DNA from: Hamiltosporidium magnivora
Lineage: Eukaryota > Microsporidia > Dubosqiidae
Length of the DNA stretch: 20,477 nt
Assembly: GCA_004325065.1 (NCBI GenBank)
Contig: PITI01000123.1
Location: forward strand, 1 to 20,477
Direction of reading: 5' to 3'
Position 1 is the first letter of the stretch. Every line of letters starts with the position of its first letter. Position numbers and translations under genes: made by a program. Below are positions 1 through 10,998 of this stretch, piece by piece. The notes beneath the pieces were generated by a model. The model was not told the origin of the DNA and ran no database searches. It worked only from the letters and a program-made list of their open reading frames with translations.

Positions 1-703
1 TTTCGACAAAAATTTCCTGTTTTTCTTCCTCCTCTTGAATTTCGCAAATTTTATATTCACTTTTTAATGAACTTGATTTCATCATTTCTTTTCCCTTTCT
101 CAAGGCAAGAACTTGGAAATAATCTATAGATGGTATATTATGCTTATCTAATTCTTTTAGCATTGAGATAACCTCACTGAGCTCATTCATCATAATTGAA
201 TGTAACATATGTGGATCATCTATACTTGTTTTCCCTTTATTTTCGATAAGTTTACCAGAGCATTCATCACATTTAAAAATAAAATTTTCTAACAATCTTT
301 GTGCTTCTAAAACTCCAAATTCCTTGAAACACGAACTACACTTATACCCTTGTAATTTTTCAGTATTTTTTATTTCCTGTTCAAGAAATCTACTCATTTT
401 AAATATTTTATATTTAATGACATCTTTAATTTCACTATATACAATAAAATATACACAACGTAATAGTTGTCGGCCGTCACTCTTGGTTTCAATTTTTGTT
501 TCAGCTTTTAACAATTTGTCATCTTTTAGTTTGACAACTAATCTGTTAAATTCTTTATTTAACATTTTCATCTTTTCACAGATCTCGTTATCATACATTA
601 TCATGTATTCAAGTAATATATCCATTATTACAGCATGATGAGTTTCATAAAACATTCGCATCGTTTTTTTTATAAGTTTTTTCATTATTTCTTCATATTC
701 CAT
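1..703 (-). CDS. TFA1: Transcription initiation factor TFIIE alpha subunit, partial (C-terminus beyond window)
   Basis: TFIIE-alpha joins the RNA polymerase II pre-initiation complex in the nucleus, recruits TFIIH and helps promoter opening. The frame reads from an ATG at 703-701 without a stop to the window edge, giving 234 residues; the remainder is outside. Residues 1-110 fit the N-terminal winged-helix domain, ending in a stretch (about 80-105) with Y-F-I-V-Y, D-V-I-K-Y-K-I and K-M as in the family. A zinc ribbon follows: C122-x2-C125 and C145-x2-C148, with the typical L-E-A motif at 132-134 between the pairs. After about residue 155 comes a charged helical region and an acidic E/Q-rich run at 223-231. 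Seen: motif order and cysteine spacing. Known: this ribbon is diagnostic of TFIIE-alpha and archaeal TFE; a eukaryotic subunit is inferred from context. No intron is visible. Confidence 0.87.
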   Translation of the reverse strand, partial: MEYEEIMKKLIKKTMRMFYETHHAVIMDILLEYMIMYDNEICEKMKMLNKEFNRLVVKLKDDKLLKAETKIETKSDGRQLLRCVYFIVYSEIKDVIKYKIFKMSRFLEQEIKNTEKLQGYKCSSCFKEFGVLEAQRLLENFIFKCDECSGKLIENKGKTSIDDPHMLHSIMMNELSEVISMLKELDKHNIPSIDYFQVLALRKGKEMMKSSSLKSEYKICEIQEEEEKQEIFVE

Positions 704-714
704 GGGATAAATTT
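704..714 (-). promoter_or_regulatory. Start-site motif CCC plus AAATTT upstream of TFIIE-alpha
   Basis: On the minus strand CCC (706-704) touches the ATG, and AAATTT (714-709) lies six bases upstream of the start codon. CCC/GGG-like and AAATTT-like signals close to the start codon have been described in microsporidia with very short 5' untranslated regions. The motif supports this ATG as the true start and supports a microsporidian source. Confidence 0.5.
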
Positions 715-1997
715 TCTCAATGTTTTAAATTTCTTATAAATTTAAATTCTTTATGTTTTAGTTTCAAATTCCTAATGTTTTCAATTTAAAACCACACTTT
801 TCGTTCAACAACACTTTTTTTTAAATTCAAAGATTATTTTACAGAAAATTTTAATTCTCTTACATTATTTTTAAGTGTAAATCTACTTTAGATTATTAAA
901 TTTTATTTTGAGATTGATATTGGGTTCCTGTAATTGAGAACGTGCAATATTTTATAAAATAAATGATTTTAAACACTAAGAATGATTATTATTTAAGCAT
1001 TCTTAAGCCTGTGAAATATCGAATATAAATTACAATAATTGTTCTCTATATTTTAAATAAATGATTTTGAAAGGAACCCCGAATAAAATATAAGACTTTA
1101 AATGTTTGTATTTCGATCGAATCAATTCTAATATTTAGATGGTTCTCTCAATATTTTTGTTCACATTTATATATCTATTTTATTATTTACTTTATCTGTC
1201 CTGTATATTTATACTCAAGGTTTTTTTATATTTATAGTCAAGGTTTTGAATTCTGTATTTTTATCTAAACTTTTAAGCCAAAATTTTTGTATTTGCTTGC
1301 TTAACATTTTCTGCTTTCATTTGCAGGTATGTTTAATGAAGTTGTTTTTTGTTCATTGATTCTTGCGTTTGAACTATATTTTGGATGCGTTTTTGTATAC
1401 TATTTGTATACTATTTGTATTTAGCTTCAGATCTTTTTTTGTCACCGTTCGGAATATATAGTTTTGTGTATTTTTGTTCTACAGTAGACTTAATCCAGGC
1501 CTTCAATAATATTAGTATACGAAGCTTCTATGTTACAACCAATGATACTCGGTTTTTGAACCATCGAAAGTTATTATATATCCTGTTGTCTTAATTTCAA
1601 ACTTCAAATTGTTTTTTTTAAGTACTAATACATCGGATCTTTTATTCTTAAGGCTTGAAAATTTCAAAACGAATCTTTTTGAGGTGAAAACACTTTTAAA
1701 GCGTAATATTATTTGGTTTTTTGTATCTTGAATCAATTTTTGAATCTGTATATTGAGATATTTTGTATTTCATTTTATTTTCGCTTACATTTTTTTGAAA
1801 TTTCTATCTCAAAGTGATAACTGATCTGTCTTGATACCTAAATGCATATTAGTGTAAGAGAAGTTAATTTCGAAGCTGAAAATTTATAGTTTGAGGCAAG
1901 AATTAGTCATAATGTAATTTCTACCGTATCTAGTTTTTTAATACAACTTTGGAATTTGTAAAATCCAAAACAATATTATATTTTTATATTGCTTATT
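715..1997. other. Intergenic, T-rich on the plus strand; no gene seen
   Basis: No credible gene on either strand. The only open frames of 60 or more codons lack an ATG start or are low-complexity. Two small repeats are visible: a 19-base direct repeat with one mismatch at 1206-1224 and 1229-1247, and an 11-base tandem unit (gtatactattt) repeated a little over twice at 1395-1420. The last 300 bases lead into the repeat copy at 1998. Confidence 0.6.
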
Positions 1998-2237
1998 AAA
2001 ATACGTGGAATGAGAAAATCAAATTCAAAAATATCTGCTTGGCATGAGTGCGTACATTCGTTGTAAAATCTTTGCTTCGGTTGTGGTAGGATATAAACCA
2101 CGGATATATAAGCCGATTCCCTATAGTCCCGAGTTATAACAGATTAAAAAAACAAATGAAAAATCAAATCTGTTCCTCCTCAACACTGGGAGGTAAAAGA
2201 GAAATGGAATAAGTAAGTAATATTAAAATAGATTTTT
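1998..2237 (+). repeat. Decayed copy of a dispersed, once protein-coding repeat (copy A)
   Basis: This segment aligns with the reverse complement of 12911-13171. The best anchors are a 13-base identity (2089-2101 against 13066-13078) and a 14-base identity (2112-2125 against 13039-13052). The similarity is kept in one reading frame: from 2090 this copy encodes D-I-N-H, then R-F-P-I, then P-S-x-N-R-L-K, as copy B does. It is interrupted by stops in that frame, including TAG at 2087-2089 where copy B has a tryptophan codon, and a further stop near 2210. I read it as a pseudogenised fragment of a mobile or multicopy protein. I do not recognise the family. Confidence 0.65.
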
Positions 2238-5085
2238 AACCTTGTAACCCTACAGAAAGCATTTTTTTTATTTTTATTTTAGCCTCTCTTTTTATAAGAA
2301 ATCTGACAAATAAATACACAAACAATTTTTTTCTAGTTTTACATAAACCTGAATCCTATTTAAATTTTCTACTTTTGTATCTAAATGATTAATTAATCTG
2401 TTCCTGAAATTTCTCTTAAATATAGTATTCTGACCAATTTTGCGCAGCATAAAATCATTTATTTTTTTAAACGATATGTTTTATTTAGTTTACATCTTAA
2501 GGATTGCTGCTTCAAGTAAATATATTTTAATGGTTTACAGAGGGTCTAAGAATTGCTATAGCATTCACTCTATTTAAATTTATGCTTTAAGATACTTTAA
2601 GTTTCTGTAATTGCAGAAAAAAAACATTCCTTATATGTCTGCTCAACCATTGTCTCATTTTTATCAAAACAGTATTAACTGCACAATCCAAATAAGAGTT
2701 AGGACTATCCAGGTTAATTACTAGAATATGATAATCTTTAACTATATGGCTTGTTAATTTATTCCCGATCTGATATTTTGAATGTAATCTAGTGTTACAA
2801 TTTTTTTTAACTCTGAATTGAAACTTGTTTTTAACGTCTCAAAGAATCATTGAGAGCATTTTTATTTCTGAATTTTAAAATTTTGTTAGGACAGTGAGTT
2901 TCTTAGATAACGATATACCTCCATTACATTTATAACCTATATGGATTTCTTCAGAATGCCCAAATGCTTCTTTTTGAACAAAAATTTCTACTTTATCTGC
3001 CATGCTGTCTTATTTTATTTAGAAGACATTATATCTAGTATAAGAAGTTTTAGGTATTTTTCTTGGCAAATTTAAATATTCCCAATTTTTTTTACTCATT
3101 ATAAGTTACAACATAAACAATATGAGTAGAATAGTTAATTTGTAGATATTCTTGCTATTTTCTTTAAGATTTTGATTTCCATGCATTATATTTTATTATT
3201 TAAGTTTAATTAGAGCTTTTTGGGTTTAGCAGCATTTTATAAGATTTTTAACAGCTTTGAATCTGGCTTCTTTTACAAATAAATACATTTCATGTAGGAT
3301 TTTTACTATAATATGATGTTTTGCGTATTTATAAGGTTGCTTGCTAGCCCTCTGTATATATATCCCAGCTGTAGTAATATCTCAGCGCTTCTATGTTCTC
3401 ACGTTTTTGTTATTTTGATAAGTTTTTAATATATGGAGATTTTTTGTTTCTGAATCCGGTCATTTTATGTCTTTTAGAAGCAAATACCAGGTCTTCTGTT
3501 TATATTTAAAAAAATTAAAGTCATTGATGAACTTTAGTACAAATTTCAACCCCACGTTAAATATAATCTATATTTTCTCTGCATAAATTGATTATAAAGA
3601 AAGAAATATGAGAAATTGGTTTGATAGTATTTTGAAACTCAAACAAAGTCTTCTTAATAAAGGCTAAGAGTGTTTAGATTGCAATCAAATAATATAGAGA
3701 TGTATAGTTTCATTATTAGTTTCGAAACAGGTAAATTCCAAGAAATCTTATGAATAAGGTTTTAAGATAGATTGGGTTATAATGATATATCTATGGATTT
3801 TATTTCAGATCCATAAGCAGCATACATCTGAAAAATAGTCCATCTTTAACCTTATCACTTTATAAAGTAATCTATATTTATTCACCGGGCATTGATGAAT
3901 AGGATATCGAATTCTAAATTATTATATTGGTGACGTATAAATATAAATCTAAATCTAAATATACTTAAATTTAAATACTTATGTCTTTTCATCAGAATTT
4001 TGAATTAAATTGAAATAATGTAGGGCTGTTAAAGCGCGCGAACTTACTCTAACCTTCAACTTTTTTTCTCGAGGATATAAAAAATCTCTTTTCGTTTCGC
4101 CAAATTTCTTCAATTTCTAGACTAAAATATAAATTCTCGCTATTTTCAAACTATTGATTCAACTAATAGATTTTAATATCAAGGTCATATTCAAATTTTG
4201 GTTAAAATCAGGGCTTCTCAGATTTGATTCCTTTTATAATTAGCTTTTCTATCTGAGAAATTACATAATCTAAATTTTCTGTAAGAAATATTAATACATC
4301 GGATATCTTCGTTTTAATAGATTTCTAACCAAACATTTTTCATTCTAATAATATTAAAAAAACTCCGAATCTTTATCAGATGAGTTTTCTCTGTACTTTT
4401 TGCTTCGTTCTAAATCAAAAGACTTTGGCTAAGAATTATTTTGAAATATTCATAAGTGAATGTCGAGAATTCCCTTTTTTAATTACGTGGAAAGTATGTA
4501 AGACCAATCCAGGATGCGCCTCAATAAACTTCATATACTCATGAATATGAGCAATGGTTTTGACTAGGAGTACGAAAAGGTATTCTTTTTTTAGCAGGGA
4601 ATGCCGAGAGATCGTCCGGCAAAGCACAAGCTTATACTGAAATTAGGATTATAGGTTTTTTGCAAAAAATACAAATTTAATAAGACTAAGAAAAGTGTAA
4701 AGAAATATTTTGATATAATATTTCGTCGTTATACCTATGATTTCCAGACACATAGACAGTCTTTCTCGTTCTTATCTGAGTGAATATAAGCAAAAAAATC
4801 TAAACCCTTTTTTCTGTTTCTCTCTATTTTTTCTAAATTTCTGCCTCTTCGAAGTTATTCGAGCAAGCTTTTCGGGACGAATAGGTTTACACATTCATAA
4901 TTCTGATTGTAAACATACTCACCGGTGTATACATTCTCAATTGATCGGTAACTTAAGCCGAAGGGATATTATTGTGATAATACAAACCTGAAAATTTCTA
5001 ATCTATTGTAAATAATAAGTTGTTAAATAATTTATGTTGTTTTTAGATAGTTAAATTAATTTAAAAAAAAAGAAATTGATTAATT
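2238..5085. other. Intergenic desert; no supported gene
   Basis: AT-rich and strongly T-biased on the plus strand until about 4.4 kb. The short hexamer run (aaatct)n at 3945-3960 is the only simple repeat worth noting. Between 4436 and 4991 base composition is less extreme and short open frames appear on both strands (63 and 84 codons, plus a 51-codon minus-strand frame rich in K/R), but none has a recognisable motif or a repeat partner in this window. They may be debris of an old coding element; I do not annotate them as genes. Confidence 0.5.
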
Positions 5086-5752
5086 ATGGTGGACCCAGCT
5101 ATGTCAAAAAAGCCAACGTAACATATGTATGCTGATTATGGATTTAATGGTACACTAGAAAATTATGTTACGCAAATGACCTCAATGTATTTCGTGTTCC
5201 AAGATATTTTCAGACAGCAATTTCAACCATTAAAGTAATTCGAGCATTTTAACAATCTGCATGGTGATAAAGGTACACATAGCATGGACAGTTTAAAGCC
5301 AACAAGGACACGATTAGATCTTGGTGGTATGCTTCTTAAATTTTTCAGGTCAGGAAATCAGAATCCTATTATAAGCAATCTATCAAAGAAGATTTCGTGT
5401 GTTTGAAGAAAATAAATCTCTCGATCCGTAAATAATTAAAAAACAAGTGATTAATAACAGCTAAAAAATTATGAAATTTCGAATCACATATTATTATTCA
5501 TCTGCTTTGTGATCGAATGTTAGAATTTGCACGCGAACTAAAGATCATAGTAAATATTTTTTACTACGAATAATAAATATCATAAAGGTTGGTCCAACTA
5601 AGATAAGTATACGATTTGGTTGAGTAATCTTATGATGATAAGTGCAGTAAACGGCTATTACTTATGCGGCATGCAAAGGAAAGAAAATGATAGAGAAATT
5701 TATATTTTGTGAGTCGCTGAAGTTGAATTCGAGAGAAATTATGTTTTTAATA
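5086..5752 (+). pseudogene. Probable decayed coding sequence of unknown family
   Basis: From ATG 5086 one plus-strand frame runs 106 sense-length codons to TGA 5404-5406 with only two internal stops, TAA at 5119-5121 and at 5236-5238; such a low stop density is unusual in DNA this AT-rich. Close to 5400 the open character moves to the frame starting at 5402, which continues with several stops to about 5752 and contains two long clear runs. This pattern fits a gene broken by stops and a frameshift. The conceptual product has mixed, protein-like composition rather than low complexity. I recognise no domain and no copy of it in this window. A decayed transposable-element ORF is the likeliest origin, but that is inference. 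Confidence 0.35.
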
Positions 5753-6436
5753 TAACAAAAGATTTTTTTTAACATAAATTGCCATCGAAGTGTTAGAATC
5801 AGTATGCACGGATAGGGCTCAAGGAATTTTAAGCGGAAATTCTAGATTTTTTCTTATATGAAAAGAGAATAACAGCAATTCAGAATAAGCCAGTGCTTGA
5901 TACATAATAGTACATTTCCTTAGAAACTTTGCCCGAAATTTGCAATATACCCTAATTACTACAATAAACATTCTTGGAAAACCCTTGGAGTGGCTTTAAA
6001 TCATTACATTATGCTTTTCCCTTGTTAAAAAATTGTGGCTGCTCTTACTTTAATTTTATATCAGAATGAAATACGATCGTTTTCTCAAAGCCGCATGCTT
6101 AGCTAAGTTTTCGAATTATGCGAAAAATTATTTAGCAACTGACTAGTCAAACCTGTGATTTAGTAAAATATATTAAGAGTAAAGATGTTATTTCGAGACC
6201 AATCAATCTAGCAAATATAAAATACCAATATAATCAATCAGAAATATCTATTGGCCGACTTCTTCAACTATTATAGCTATTGAAAAATTATCTAAATTTA
6301 CAGGAAATCTAAAATTTTAAGGTAGCAAAATGAAATCAGGGATTTTGTAATCTTTTCTTTGCTTGATTTTATTTTGTTAAAAATTAAAAAAATACTTTAT
6401 ACCCGAAATATCACTGCATTAAAAATCATCGAGTGA
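5753..6436. other. Intergenic, no supported feature
   Basis: Short open frames, none above about 35 codons, occur on the plus strand. They may continue the decayed sequence upstream, but nothing here can be supported independently. Confidence 0.4.
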
Positions 6437-7200
6437 ATCATTCAGGGATGTTTTTATACTAGAAATATTATAAAAACTCAAAATGGAACATTATATTCAT
6501 TTCTTTATAACTTAAATTCGATGCATGATGGTGATTTAAAAAAAATTATTGAAATACGGGACAATTTATACATTCAAATAGAATTCGAACAGTTAGAATT
6601 AGAAATAATCGGGTTTACATAGTTAGGAATTTATTTACAGTGGGCAAGGGAAGAGATGTAGTTACTTCTAAAATTTGCTACTAGCTAATTATGTGGAATG
6701 GGTGTTCTCGGTTTTGCGTATAAAAACCAAAGCGAGAATCCGCTATGAGGCAAGTCATGGCCTACGCTGTACTTTTCAAACAAAGAGACTTGCTTTACAA
6801 ATATTATACGAAAAAGGCAGCAACAAATACTTATTATTAAATTCTTTTTTTGGTATATGATAGGTATCTGAAATTTTTTATATAGAATACAAATTTGCAA
6901 AACTTTAAATCAATTTTTCATTGAGGTGCGGTGACATATTTTCAGATTCTTAGATGTAGACTCAATTAAAAGCTTAAGAACCACTGATATAGAAGCATAA
7001 ATTTATTCGATGGTACACAAAAAAAGCCAAACAATTTCCTTTGAATTCAAGAGGAGGACTTGAGTTTGGACCCAAACCCGATGAAAGTGAGTTATCGGGT
7101 TACTATGAATGATATCAAAAAGGTTGGGATACATGAAGATTTAATACCTTTTCAATACAAACAAATAAAGAGCATGATTGTTAAATACATACAAAACACA
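6437..7200 (+). pseudogene. Possible fragmented coding remnant
   Basis: Two plus-strand frames are open for longer than their surroundings: 6437-6619 (61 codons, closed by TAG 6620-6622, first ATG well inside) and 7045-7200 (52 codons, with an ATG at 7081, closed by TAA 7201-7203). Between them 6675-6860 is open in a third frame. The sequence is A-rich on this strand, as coding strands are elsewhere in the window. I recognise no domain. It may be the downstream part of the decayed element at 5086, but shared ancestry cannot be shown from one copy. Confidence 0.25.
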
Positions 7201-8150
7201 TAATAAAACATATTTTATTCTTCAAAGAGCACACCAGAGGAACTTAAAATAGATTAAAACAAATATTTAAATTGCTAGAGAAATTGAAAGGCGTTAAAGA
7301 GGTAGTGGAAACTATGGAAGTGTCGCATACCATCTTAACTCATAATTTTATCAAAAAAAATATTATTTATTATTAGATGTATTTGCGCAGGTTAATCCGT
7401 TTTTAATTTAACTCTAAATAAATTACTCTGTTTCATATTTATCGCAATGATAAATTTAGGAATTCATTTTAAAATAAAATATAATATATTTTAGACTGAA
7501 AAAATTCAAGCATCTGCTACCGATCAGACCATGGGTATATACTTTCGATACTACTAGAAAAAATGAAAAATACCATTTATTTCAAGACTAAATGTCGATA
7601 TGAGGAGGAGAACGCATCACGTGTTTGCATAAAGGAAAATAGAGATGAAGCAACACATTCACCCTTCTGCATATACCTGCTAATGAAGAAAGAGGCTTAA
7701 TGCAAACAAATACTAAAATTTTTCAAATACAAAGTGTAGATTAACGCTCTGAAAAAAATCTTGAGCTAAACGAAAAAAAGAGGCAAATATAAAAACATGA
7801 AAAAAACGAGGAGAAGACGGTGAAAACAACAAGTAAAGACAAAAAAAAACAATATGTTATTAGATCAATATACCAAATTTAGAAAGTATTAATTTAGATA
7901 TACAATTCTTAAGCTATAATTTTTATAATAAGCTATTCAATAGACTTCGAACCTCCTTAATTTGGAATAAATATGTCTGAAACTTATAAAATATAGCGAA
8001 AGTTTCTGCAAGCTTTTATTCAGTTTTTTCCGTAGGGAAACGCCCGGCTATAATTAAAAAAGTAATAACATAAAGATTTGAAGTTTAAATATAATTTTAT
8101 GATTCATATTTAAAAACTTTTAATTTATTTACTTTTATTTTTTACTTTAC
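7201..8150. other. Intergenic, strongly A-rich on the plus strand
   Basis: No ORF of gene size. Around 7745-7860 the plus strand is almost purely purine/A-rich with long A runs. It is the 3' flank of the minus-strand gene that ends at 8151. Confidence 0.5.
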
Positions 8151-10574
8151 TCATGGAAAGTCTGTATTAAATTCGGAATCTAGATAATTGTTAATTTCAT
8201 TTGATCTATTAGGCCTATCAGGTTTTCTAATAATGAGCTTTGTCGTTTTAAAATCGTTTCTTTTGATGCTATTAACAGTCTCATAGTCGATATTTTGACA
8301 CACCAGCGCCAAAATTCCTAGATTTTTAAATTTTTTAAAAACTTCTATATCTTCTTTTTTGATAATATCGGATTGAATCGTTAAACAAATTGTGGTTTTA
8401 AACATTTCGACATTAAATAGTTTTTTAAAATTAATAAAGCCCCATTTGTGTCTAGAATATATGCTTAAATATTTTAGAGCTTTCATTTCATTAAAAATAT
8501 GATATTCAATTTCTCTAATCATACCGACATTATATATAATCTTCCAAAGCTTTGAAAACTCGTAAACCTCAGATAATATATTTAAATAATCCACTGAATG
8601 ATCATCATTTGAAGCGGTCTGAATTTCTATACATTTTAAACATATTTTTTTTGTTTCAGTTTTCAAATTAGCAGAAATGTATTCATATAATTTTTTTAAA
8701 TTAAATGTATAACAACGGAACATATCTATATCTCGGAATTTTAAACTTGCAACAGATCCAAGTCTTTTCATATACGAGCATAAATCTGAATCAACATACG
8801 ATAAAGAATTTTTTAGAGAAAAATATTTCAACTTTTGATTTTTTGTTTCACATTTGCGAAGAAAGTTTAAATTGTAGGAACAAGAAAATTTTGAAACCGA
8901 AACTGACGTAATAATCTTAGATTCTAAAATATAAAGCAATAATTTATCATTGATAGCAATATTTTTAAAATATATATATTTAATAGTGTGCATACATCTT
9001 AATGAAGAAAAAATTGAATCATCAATTTCAAAAGGCGAGGTATTATATTCAAAGTCTAATTCGAAAACCTTGAAATTCCAGCATTCTAAATTAATAAATT
9101 TTCGGGGAAATATTGTATCAACATCATGATTATAAAAAGAACAATAATAATGCATAAATGGTAAACATTCAATAGGAAGTTCGGCATCAGATTTTTCTAT
9201 TTGGAATTTTCCAGCATATATTTTAAAGTTTCGAGGAATCGTCTGCAAAAATCTAACATTTGTATGCAAAAGTTCGTAAATTTGACAAAAAACTTTGCAT
9301 GTTATATTCGGATTTTTGATTAAAAATCTTACTAAAATTTTCAACCTTTTAAAATCAAGCGAATCCATCTTAAGAGTAATCTTAGTCATATTTTTACATA
9401 AACCTAATAATTTTTTTAGTTGTGCAGCATTATAGCTAGATTCGCTTTTAAATATTTTCAAGACTTTACATTTTTTAGAGAAAACATCAACTTTCTTAGT
9501 AAAGAATAATTTATCGACATAGTTTAAGGAACCAATATACAGCTTTTCAGTATGAAATGTAATATCTGAAAAAAGTAATGCCGCCTTTTCCGAAGCTTCA
9601 TCAGTGTTTAAAACAAAATAGAGAATATCTAAATTGGTGATTTTGAATAGAAATATCAATGTATTAATTTGGTATCTTATTGGCACTATTTTAAACATTT
9701 TTTCAAGACTAATATGATCTAATCTTATATAAATTTTGTCATTCGAATCTTTTCCAGTCGAAATATATGTATTAGAAAATAGTTCGACATTTTTAAACAC
9801 TAAATCTGTATTTTCTGCCAAAACAATAAATCTTTGTGCAGTTTTATCATTAAATAATACAAAGTTTATGAAACTTATCCATAAATCTATAAATATAGAC
9901 TTTGTAATATTATATGCACAAGTTTCAAAATATTCTTCGAAATTGAAAGTTAAATTTGGATTTTGCATTTCAAACATAACATTTCTTAGCAATGCTTGAA
10001 AAAAACAATCTCTTCGTTTACTCTTTTCTATATCTAAGGCTGTAATGATCATTAATATATCTAAAAAATCTTTAATATTTATTTGGCCAACTATATTATC
10101 TAAATTATCTATTAATTTTAAAAATAGAAGTACAGATGAATAAGAAACATTCTTTAAAAAAATTCTTACACTTGTATTTTTAGAATCGAACAGTTTCCTA
10201 ATAAGTTTTGAGTTTAGTAACATATTATTTTCATAATTTAAAATTAGGATATTTGGATTGTAATATTTAGGTTGAAAAAGAGAGGATTCATATCGTAAAA
10301 TGTTATTTTTATAAAGAGTAATCTTATCTTCTTTACCAATAAATACCACTGACTTATTTTCTAAGAAGATCATTTCCAAATTTAAATCGCTATCTATTAA
10401 ACATGGTATACTATTTTCTTCATTTATAACAAAGAAGTTTACTTTTGTAGAAGATAATATTATGTGAAACATTATTGACATAAAGTATATATACGGGTAT
10501 AGCTTTTTGATATTAGTTTCTTTATTTATCCAGAAAAGCTGATATTTGGACATAGCGGCACGTATTTCTTTCAT
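8151..10574 (-). CDS. Unrecognised 807-residue protein, possible BTB-like plus leucine-rich-repeat-like architecture
   Basis: A single uninterrupted frame from ATG (10574-10572) to TGA (8153-8151). An in-frame TAG lies two codons upstream, so this is the first possible ATG; a second ATG at residue 8 is an alternative. Residues 25-41 form a hydrophobic stretch (tyrosine, isoleucine, phenylalanine, leucine) that could be a signal anchor or an uncleaved leader. Residues about 120-200 resemble the C-terminal half of a BTB/POZ fold, weakly: an L/F/V-rich helix, then an E/D-L-L-type helix and a basic C-containing helix. From about 300 to the end there are many irregular L-x-x-L-x-L segments about 20-30 residues apart, as in degenerate leucine-rich repeats. 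The protein is rich in K, N, F and I. Microsporidia carry large families of LRR-like exported or surface proteins; membership here is inference. Real gene: near certain. Function: unknown. Confidence 0.85.
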   Translation of the reverse strand: MKEIRAAMSKYQLFWINKETNIKKLYPYIYFMSIMFHIILSSTKVNFFVINEENSIPCLIDSDLNLEMIFLENKSVVFIGKEDKITLYKNNILRYESSLFQPKYYNPNILILNYENNMLLNSKLIRKLFDSKNTSVRIFLKNVSYSSVLLFLKLIDNLDNIVGQINIKDFLDILMIITALDIEKSKRRDCFFQALLRNVMFEMQNPNLTFNFEEYFETCAYNITKSIFIDLWISFINFVLFNDKTAQRFIVLAENTDLVFKNVELFSNTYISTGKDSNDKIYIRLDHISLEKMFKIVPIRYQINTLIFLFKITNLDILYFVLNTDEASEKAALLFSDITFHTEKLYIGSLNYVDKLFFTKKVDVFSKKCKVLKIFKSESSYNAAQLKKLLGLCKNMTKITLKMDSLDFKRLKILVRFLIKNPNITCKVFCQIYELLHTNVRFLQTIPRNFKIYAGKFQIEKSDAELPIECLPFMHYYCSFYNHDVDTIFPRKFINLECWNFKVFELDFEYNTSPFEIDDSIFSSLRCMHTIKYIYFKNIAINDKLLLYILESKIITSVSVSKFSCSYNLNFLRKCETKNQKLKYFSLKNSLSYVDSDLCSYMKRLGSVASLKFRDIDMFRCYTFNLKKLYEYISANLKTETKKICLKCIEIQTASNDDHSVDYLNILSEVYEFSKLWKIIYNVGMIREIEYHIFNEMKALKYLSIYSRHKWGFINFKKLFNVEMFKTTICLTIQSDIIKKEDIEVFKKFKNLGILALVCQNIDYETVNSIKRNDFKTTKLIIRKPDRPNRSNEINNYLDSEFNTDFP

Positions 10575-10773
10575 TAACTAATTTAAAAATATTTTTTGAT
10601 TTCCGATAAAAACCTTTAAATTAAATTTGATGAGATTAAAATGTCTTTGAATAGTCAGAATTATTGATAAAATTAATTAATATAAAGTGATCTTGCTTTA
10701 TAGCCTTAGAATATTTTCATTTATTCCTTAAGCAACCTATTCATTAATTAATTATAAAGAATTGCAAGAGTTA
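10575..10773. other. Upstream region of the 807-residue gene
   Basis: On the minus strand AAATTA (10584-10579) lies just upstream of the ATG, a weak version of the AAATTT box seen at the other two genes. No CCC or GGG touches the start codon. Confidence 0.3.
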
Positions 10774-10998
10774 TCAAAAACTTTCGTCATATTCTATTAT
10801 ACTATTATGCAACCATGGCTGATGGAGGAAAGAATAACCACAATAAGCACCATTTGCCTGTAATAAATAAGTTATGTTGATATAGGAAATCATCGCTTTG
10901 GTTTTTGGAGAGCAGAAAGCGATTCTAAATTCTGGTTTGTCCGGTGAGATTTGCACAAAAAGAAGCAGATCTACAAAAATGAAACCTTTTCTACAAAC
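10774..10998 (-). pseudogene. Possible coding remnant, 74-codon open frame without a start codon
   Basis: The minus strand is open from just after TAG (11001-10999) to TGA (10776-10774). There is no ATG until about half way, so it is not a complete gene. Codon content is more mixed than the surroundings (GCG, CCG, CAG, TGG occur), which is why I flag it. No family recognised and no second copy in the window. It may be chance. Confidence 0.22.

Noticed and set aside
324..638. 104-codon plus-strand ORF
   Set aside because: It is antisense to the TFIIE-alpha gene, whose zinc ribbon and winged helix are read on the other strand.
1385..1736. Two overlapping ORFs of 67-69 codons on opposite strands
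   Set aside because: Low complexity, no motif or start signal, and mutually overlapping; expected by chance in T-rich DNA.
5590..6445. Hints of a Merlin/IS1016-like transposase (a G-P-T-K stretch near 5590, V-N-H-S near 6435)
   Set aside because: The motifs are very short, in different frames, and about three times too far apart for that family; no catalytic acidic residues can be placed.
9736..9999. 87-codon plus-strand ORF (also 8705-8911)
   Set aside because: Antisense shadows of the 807-residue gene.
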